Below are positions 59,498 through 64,000 of a stretch of DNA of 64,000 nt, piece after piece. A model generated the notes under the pieces. The model had not been told where the DNA came from, ran no database searches, and worked only from the letters and a program-made list of their open reading frames with translations. Numbering within the stretch: the first letter of the stretch is position 1; each line of letters begins with the position of its first letter. Both the position numbers and the translations under genes were made by a program. The DNA comes from Paraburkholderia caribensis (GTDB taxonomy: Bacteria; Pseudomonadota; Gammaproteobacteria; Burkholderiales; Burkholderiaceae): contig NZ_CP026101.1 in assembly GCF_002902945.1 (NCBI RefSeq), positions 3,162,001 to 3,226,000 of the forward strand, written 5' to 3'.

Positions 59498-60526
59498 ATG
59501 ATTACGCCCCAGGAAGCGCTGCAACGCACGATCGAGCACCGCGAAATCTTCCACGACGAGATGCTGCACCTGATGCGCCTCATCATGCGCGGCGACATGT
59601 CGCCCGTGATGGCGGCCGCGATCATCACGGGGCTGCGCGTCAAAAAAGAGACCATCGGCGAGATCACCGCGGCCGCCACGGTGATGCGCGAGTTCGCTCG
59701 TCACGTCGAAGTTCAGGACAATTCGAACTTCGTCGACATTGTCGGTACGGGCGGCGACGGCTCGCACACGTTCAATATTTCGACGGCGACGATGTTCGTG
59801 ACGGCGGCAGCGGGCGCAAAAGTCGCAAAGCACGGCAATCGCGGCGTGTCGAGCAAGTCGGGCAGCGCAGACGTGCTCGAAGCGCTCGGCGTCAACATCG
59901 ACTTGCAGCCGGAACAGGTCGCTGCATCGATCGCCGAAACGGGCATGGGCTTCATGTTCGCGCCGAACCATCACCCCGCGATGAAAAACATCGCGCCGGT
60001 GCGCCGCGAACTCGGCGTGCGGACCATCTTCAACATCCTCGGTCCGCTGACGAACCCGGCCGGCGCGCCGAACCAGTTGCAAGGCGTGTTTCACCCGGAC
60101 CTGGTCGGCATTCAGGTTCGCGTGATGGAGCGTCTCGGCGCAAATCACGTGCTGGTCGTGTATGGTATGGACGGCATGGATGAAGTGTCGCTGGGCGGCG
60201 CGACGCTGGTCGGCGAACTGCGCGACGGCCAGGTGCGCGAGTACGAGATTCACCCCGAGGACTTCGGCATGCAGATGGTGTCGAACCGCACGCTGAAAGT
60301 CGCGGACGCGACGGAATCGAAAGCGTTGCTGCTCGAGGCGCTCGGCAACAAACCGGGCGTCGCGCGCGAAATCGTCACGCTGAACGCGGGCACCGCGCTG
60401 TACGCGGCGAACGTCGTGGCGTCGATTGCAGACGGCCTGCAGCTGGCCCGCGAAGCGATCGCGAGCGGCAAGGCGCGTGCGAAGGTCGACGACCTGGTCC
60501 GCTTCACGCAACAGTTCAAGAAATAA
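59498..60526 (+). CDS. trpD: Anthranilate phosphoribosyltransferase
   Basis: A 342-residue enzyme that joins anthranilate to phosphoribosyl pyrophosphate. The PRPP-binding motif VGTGGDGSHTFNIST (about residues 83-97) and KHGNRGVSSKSGSADVLEALG are present, as are NILGPLTNPA and the metal-binding GMDGMDEVSL. It is 16 bp after trpG, with AAGGAGA before the start. Confidence 0.97.
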   Translation: MITPQEALQRTIEHREIFHDEMLHLMRLIMRGDMSPVMAAAIITGLRVKKETIGEITAAATVMREFARHVEVQDNSNFVDIVGTGGDGSHTFNISTATMFVTAAAGAKVAKHGNRGVSSKSGSADVLEALGVNIDLQPEQVAASIAETGMGFMFAPNHHPAMKNIAPVRRELGVRTIFNILGPLTNPAGAPNQLQGVFHPDLVGIQVRVMERLGANHVLVVYGMDGMDEVSLGGATLVGELRDGQVREYEIHPEDFGMQMVSNRTLKVADATESKALLLEALGNKPGVAREIVTLNAGTALYAANVVASIADGLQLAREAIASGKARAKVDDLVRFTQQFKK

Positions 60527-60537
60527 ACGGGATTGAC

Positions 60538-61323
60538 ATGAGCGATATTCTCGACCGCATCATCGGGGTCAAGCGTGAAGAAGTGCGCGCCGCGCAGCAA
60601 AGCGCGCCGCTCGAAGAATTGCGCCTGCAGGCATCGTCGCGCGATCTGCGCGATTTCGTCGGCGCAATTCGCGCGAAGCATGAAGCAGGTCTCGCGGCCG
60701 TGATCGCCGAGGTCAAGAAGGCGAGCCCGTCGAAAGGCGTGCTGCGCGAAAACTTCGTCCCCGCCGAGATCGCGCGTTCGTACGCGAAGCACGGCGCGGC
60801 GTGCCTGTCCGTGCTGACCGACGTGCAGTTCTTCCAGGGCAGCGCGCAATATCTGGAAGAGGCGCGCGCCGCTTGCAATCTGCCCGTTCTGCGCAAGGAT
60901 TTCATCGTCGATCCGTACCAGATCCTCGAAGCGCGCGCGATGGGCGCCGACGCGATCCTGCTGATCGTCGCGGCACTCGAACTTTCGCAGATGCAGGACC
61001 TCGAAGCGTACGCGCATTCGCTCGGCCTCGCGGTGCTGGTGGAAGTGCACGACAAGGACGAACTGGTCGACGCGCTGACGCTGAAGACGCCGCTGATGGG
61101 CGTGAACAACCGCAATCTGCGCACCTTCGAAACCTCGATCGACACCACGCTCGGCCTGCTGGACATGATGCCGGACGACCGCATCGTCGTGACCGAGTCG
61201 GGCATCCTGTCGCGCGGCGACGTCGAGCGGATGCGCGCGATGGACGTGAATTCGTTCCTCGTCGGCGAAGCGTTCATGCGCGCCGAAGAACCGGGCGCGG
61301 AGCTTGCGCGGATGTTCTTCTGA
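60538..61323 (+). CDS. trpC: Indole-3-glycerol phosphate synthase
   Basis: A 261-residue TIM-barrel enzyme closing the indole ring. Catalytic residues lie in VIAEVKKASPSKGVLRENF, VLRKDFIVDPYQI and MGVNNRNLRTFE; the phosphate site is in VTESGI and FLVGEAFMRA. No fused trpF domain. It is 11 bp after trpD and ends the trp gene series here. Confidence 0.97.
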   Translation: MSDILDRIIGVKREEVRAAQQSAPLEELRLQASSRDLRDFVGAIRAKHEAGLAAVIAEVKKASPSKGVLRENFVPAEIARSYAKHGAACLSVLTDVQFFQGSAQYLEEARAACNLPVLRKDFIVDPYQILEARAMGADAILLIVAALELSQMQDLEAYAHSLGLAVLVEVHDKDELVDALTLKTPLMGVNNRNLRTFETSIDTTLGLLDMMPDDRIVVTESGILSRGDVERMRAMDVNSFLVGEAFMRAEEPGAELARMFF

Positions 61324-61353
61324 TTCTCACCAGCTTACAGAGCGAGCCACGCG

Positions 61354-61989
61354 ATGGGCATGGAACACGAGATCAAGCTGTCGCTGCCGACCGGTCAGGT
61401 CGGCGCCGCGACGCAATGGTTGATTCAACGCGCCGGTAGCAAGGGCCGCACGATCACGCTCGAAAACATCTATTACGACACGCCGTCGCTGACGCTCGCG
61501 CGCGCGAAAAGCGCGGTGCGCGTGCGCCGCACGCCGGACGGCTGGCTGCAGACGTACAAGACGGTGGGCACGTCGAGTGGCGGCTTGCACAGCCGGCACG
61601 AGTGGGAAATGCCCATCGAGGGCAACGCGCTCGAAATCGACGCGCTGCTGGCAGCCTGTGACGACGAACCGTCGAAAGAAGCGTTGCGCAGCGCGCGTGA
61701 CGAGCTCATTCCGCTGTTCAGCACCAATTTCTCGCGGACCATCTGGCATGTGCGCATCGAAGGTGCGGATGTCGAGGCAGCCATCGACCAGGGCGAGGTT
61801 GTCGCAGACGTGAAAGGCGAAACGCGACGCGCACCGATCTGCGAAATCGAACTGGAACTGAAGCACGGTGACGCAGGCGCGCTGAACGCATTGTCGGCGG
61901 AACTTGCGCAAGCCGTGCATGGCTTGCGTCCCGATGACGTGAGCAAGGCACAGCGCGGCTATCGTCTGCGTGAAAGCGGCTCGCAATAA
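61354..61989 (+). CDS. CYTH-domain protein (inorganic triphosphatase-like)
   Basis: A 211-residue CYTH-domain protein. The signature ExExK is present as EHEIK at residues 4-8, followed by the beta strands of a triphosphate tunnel (ENIYYDTPSLTLARAKSAVRVR, LQTYKT, SRHEWEM, EIELELK). Relatives hydrolyse tripolyphosphate or related triphosphates. It lacks the C-terminal CHAD domain of E. coli YgiF. A start at 61360 is also possible. It follows trpC by 30 bp and may be transcribed with it. Confidence 0.85.
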   Translation: MGMEHEIKLSLPTGQVGAATQWLIQRAGSKGRTITLENIYYDTPSLTLARAKSAVRVRRTPDGWLQTYKTVGTSSGGLHSRHEWEMPIEGNALEIDALLAACDDEPSKEALRSARDELIPLFSTNFSRTIWHVRIEGADVEAAIDQGEVVADVKGETRRAPICEIELELKHGDAGALNALSAELAQAVHGLRPDDVSKAQRGYRLRESGSQ

Positions 61990-62082
61990 GCGGCTCGCAC
62001 AATAAACGGCGACGGCGGAGAACCGGCGTGTGAACGCGCAGAACCTTGAGCGCGCGCCAGTTTGCTGCCACACTAGCCCGCC

Positions 62083-62889
62083 ATGAATTCCGCAAAACGC
62101 TCTCAGCTCCCGCCGACGCAGCCGTCGCTCTTTACCGACGACGACAGCGCCCCCTCTCCCGCCACTGGTTTTCAGACGCTCGAATCCCAATTCGAAGCCC
62201 TGCCGCCGGCGTGGCGCGCGCATCTCAAACCGTTTATCGATAGCGACACGTACGCGCCGCTATGCCAGTTCGTCGATGGCGAACGCGCGTCCGGCAAGAC
62301 TGTCTATCCCGCCGACGTATTCCGTGCGCTGCGGCTCACGAGTCCCGACGAAGTCAAGGTCGTGATTCTCGGCCAGGACCCGTATCACGGCGAAGACCGC
62401 GGCACGCCGCAGGCGCACGGACTCGCGTTTTCAGTGCCGCCTTCGGTGCGGCCGCCGCCGTCGCTGCGCAACATCTTCAAGGAAATCGCCGCGAGCCTCG
62501 GCCACGAGGCGCCGCAACACGGCTGTCTCGATGCGTGGGCGCGACAAGGCGTGCTGCTGCTCAACACGGTGCTGACCGTCGAACGCGATCGCGCCGCGAG
62601 TCACGCGAAGCGCGGCTGGGAAAAATGCACCGACACGCTGATCCACGAACTCGCGATGCGTCACGATGGGCTCGTGTTCATGCTGTGGGGCGCGCATGCG
62701 CAAGCCAAACGCGCGCTGCTCGGCGGCAAGTCGCATTGCGTGCTGGAAGCGCCGCACCCGTCGCCGCTGTCCGCGCATCGCGGATTTCTCGGCTGCCGGC
62801 ATTTCGCGCTCGCCAACGAATTTCTCGGAGCGCACGGCCGTCAGCCCATCGACTGGCGTTTGCCGGAAACGGGCGAAGTGTTCGCCTGA
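62083..62889 (+). CDS. ung: Uracil-DNA glycosylase
   Basis: A 268-residue family 1 uracil-DNA glycosylase starting base excision repair. The water-activating loop VVILGQDPYHGEDRGTPQAHG contains the catalytic Asp (in GQDPYHG), and the DNA-intercalation loop is HPSPLSAHRGFLG. GVLLLNTVLTVE is also conserved. The first 40 residues are a variable tail. Confidence 0.97.
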   Translation: MNSAKRSQLPPTQPSLFTDDDSAPSPATGFQTLESQFEALPPAWRAHLKPFIDSDTYAPLCQFVDGERASGKTVYPADVFRALRLTSPDEVKVVILGQDPYHGEDRGTPQAHGLAFSVPPSVRPPPSLRNIFKEIAASLGHEAPQHGCLDAWARQGVLLLNTVLTVERDRAASHAKRGWEKCTDTLIHELAMRHDGLVFMLWGAHAQAKRALLGGKSHCVLEAPHPSPLSAHRGFLGCRHFALANEFLGAHGRQPIDWRLPETGEVFA

Positions 62890-62922
62890 CACGCAAGCCG
62901 ACCCGCGCGTGCCCCCAAAAAG

Positions 62923-62960
62923 AAAACGCCACGGAATTGTGTTCCGTGGCGTTTTGTTTT
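62923..62960. terminator. Bidirectional terminator between ung and azoR
   Basis: Arms AAAACGCCACGGAA and TTCCGTGGCGTTTT are perfect complements with loop TTGTG, followed by a T-rich stretch. It lies 33 bp after ung and about 80 bp after azoR on the other strand. Confidence 0.93.
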
Positions 62961-63040
62961 GCCGTCGCGATACGGCCGATCACCGTATCGAAGAGCAGGC
63001 GGCCAGCCGGATGGCTCACCGCATAACCGTTTCAGACGGA

Positions 63041-63637
63041 TCAGGCAGCAGCGATCGCTTCGCGCGCGCCGGCCAGTGCCGCGTTTGCTGCGTCGGGGCC
63101 CATGTTCAGGCCTTCCGCGTAGATGAAGTTCACGTCCGTCATGCCAAGGAAGCCGAGGAACGTTTTCAGATAAGGCGTCTGCGAATCGCCCGGCGTACCG
63201 AGGTACTTGCCGCCGCGTGCCGACACCACGAACACCTTCTTGCCCGTCACGAGGCCTTCCGGACCGTTCGCGCCGTACTTGAAGGTGATGCCAGCGCGTG
63301 CGATGAAGTCGAAGTACGTCTTCAGTTGCGACGAGATGCCGAAGTTGTACAGCGGCGCACCGATCACGACGATGTCGGCGGCTTGCAGTTCGGCGATCAG
63401 CGCTTCGCTGCGCGCTGCGATCGCTTGCTGCTCGGCCGTGCGCTGCTCGGCCGGCGTGAAGAACGCGCCGAGGATCGCGTCGTCGAGGTGGGGCAGCGCG
63501 TCTTCGTGCAGATTGCGGACGACGACTTGCGCGCCCGGATTCGATTGTTGCAGCTTCGCCGTCAGTTCGTTGGCCAGCAGCGTCGATTGAGCGCCTTGCG
63601 AGCGAGCCGACGAGTTGATTTGCAGGATCGTGGTCAT
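63041..63637 (-). CDS. azoR: FMN-dependent NADH-azoreductase
   Basis: A 198-residue flavodoxin-like reductase. FMN-binding features are LQINSSARSQGAQSTLLAN at the N-terminus, APLYNFGISSQLKTYFDFIARAG (about residues 93-115) and VVSARGGKYLGT. Enzymes of this family reduce quinones and azo compounds with NADH and help against thiol-reactive stress. Single gene; no dedicated regulator is visible here. Confidence 0.93.
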   Translation of the reverse strand: MTTILQINSSARSQGAQSTLLANELTAKLQQSNPGAQVVVRNLHEDALPHLDDAILGAFFTPAEQRTAEQQAIAARSEALIAELQAADIVVIGAPLYNFGISSQLKTYFDFIARAGITFKYGANGPEGLVTGKKVFVVSARGGKYLGTPGDSQTPYLKTFLGFLGMTDVNFIYAEGLNMGPDAANAALAGAREAIAAA

Positions 63638-63798
63638 CTGTGACTCCAGTAGGGGGCGCGCTGTGTTGCGCGAGTGGAGCCATTGTGTTTTTTTACCCGC
63701 CCGGGAAAAAGTAGCGCGGCAGCGACGGATTGTTGCAACGGTAGAACAATCCGCCGCCGGGAATCTCGCCGCGCAGGCGGCTCGGCGAGCGCTTATTC

Positions 63799-63831
63799 GC
63801 CTCTCATTTGCCTCTCATTTGCCTCTCATTT
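63799..63831. repeat. Three 11-bp tandem repeats
   Basis: GCCTCTCATTT occurs three times in direct succession, followed by a partial GCCT. The array ends 5 bp from the stop codon of the next minus-strand gene. The rest of the gap 63638-63836 holds nothing I recognise. Confidence 0.92.
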
Positions 63832-63836
63832 GCCTA

Positions 63837-64000
63837 TTACTTGCCGCCCAGCCAGCGTTTGCGGGCCGTCACGGCCGCCGCGCGCTTATCGTTCGCGGTG
63901 AGCTTGTAGCGCGAGACTTCCGGTCCGTCCAGCTTGACCTGCGCGACGCGCAGCTCGTCGCGCCGGAACGCGTGCACCTCGACCTTCGCGCCGGGCTGGT
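63837..64000 (-). CDS. Partial gene, C-terminal end of a probable M61 peptidase
   Basis: Only the last 53 residues are in the window. They include VEVHAFRRDELRVAQVKLD and end with TARKRWLGGK. The pattern AFRRDEL followed by a beta strand and a terminal RxWLG resembles the end of the PDZ domain in M61 glycyl aminopeptidases. The 5' part lies beyond position 64000. The TAA stop at 63837 is 5 bp from the 11-bp repeats. Confidence 0.55.
   Translation of the reverse strand, partial: QPGAKVEVHAFRRDELRVAQVKLDGPEVSRYKLTANDKRAAAVTARKRWLGGK

Overview
The window is a core-genome segment of a beta-proteobacterium of the order Burkholderiales, most likely Paraburkholderia, Caballeronia or Burkholderia. 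This rests on high GC with strongly GC-rich third codon positions, a Burkholderia-type porin with a MKK... signal peptide, an E. coli-like rrn operon with tRNA-Ile and tRNA-Ala in the spacer, and familiar Burkholderiales gene orders (pilBCD-coaE-zapD-yacG, complete dcw cluster, rpe-gph-trpEGDC). Almost every gene belongs to a recognisable family. I saw no prophage, insertion sequence, CRISPR array or obvious genomic island.

Layout. 1-9.6 kb: tRNA-Pro, a CNNM/CBS transporter-like protein, pilB-pilC-pilD type IV pilus/type II secretion assembly genes without a pilin, coaE, zapD and yacG, then on the minus strand argJ, a DUF815 ATPase and a Nudix hydrolase. 9.7-33 kb: secA (minus), dciA (plus), then the division and cell-wall cluster read right to left on the minus strand: mraZ-rsmH-ftsL-ftsI-murE-murF-mraY-murD-ftsW-murG-murC-ddlB-ftsQ-ftsA-ftsZ, a peroxiredoxin gene, and lpxC. 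Most of these genes overlap by 4 bp (ATGA). The cluster starts from a sigma70-like promoter overlapped by four 10-bp-phased MraZ-type repeats. 33-41 kb: coq7, a porin, a long-chain acyl-CoA synthetase, a molybdopterin oxidoreductase and an M20 amidohydrolase. 41-46.8 kb: one rrn operon on the minus strand (16S, tRNA-Ile, tRNA-Ala, 23S, 5S) with two tandem promoters, two boxA sites and a terminator. 46.8-53.4 kb: lower phenylacetate pathway genes (an enoyl-CoA hydratase gene divergent from paaN-thiolase-paaG-paaI-paaK) with a TetR-type palindrome resembling a PaaR operator between the divergent genes. 53.5-64 kb: mltA, a small membrane protein, apaG, rpe, gph, a trp leader peptide with attenuator-like structures, trpE-trpG-trpD-trpC, a CYTH protein, ung, azoR and the 3' end of a probable M61 peptidase gene.

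How it fits together. The dcw cluster supplies nearly all cytoplasmic steps from UDP-MurNAc to lipid II plus the core divisome; LpxC, next to it, commits precursor to lipid A. The phenylacetate genes carry the CoA ligase, isomerase, ring-cleavage aldehyde dehydrogenase, hydratase, thiolase and thioesterase, but the ring epoxidase genes (paaABCDE) are not here. The trp operon makes indole-3-glycerol phosphate from chorismate; trpF, trpB and trpA lie elsewhere.

I did not find a convincing new system. The observations most worth a second look are regulatory: the trp leader with an unexpected long-range 10-bp complementarity, the phased MraZ repeats over the mra promoter, the PaaR-like operator, a codon-atypical patch inside rsmH, and short tandem repeats next to two stop codons.
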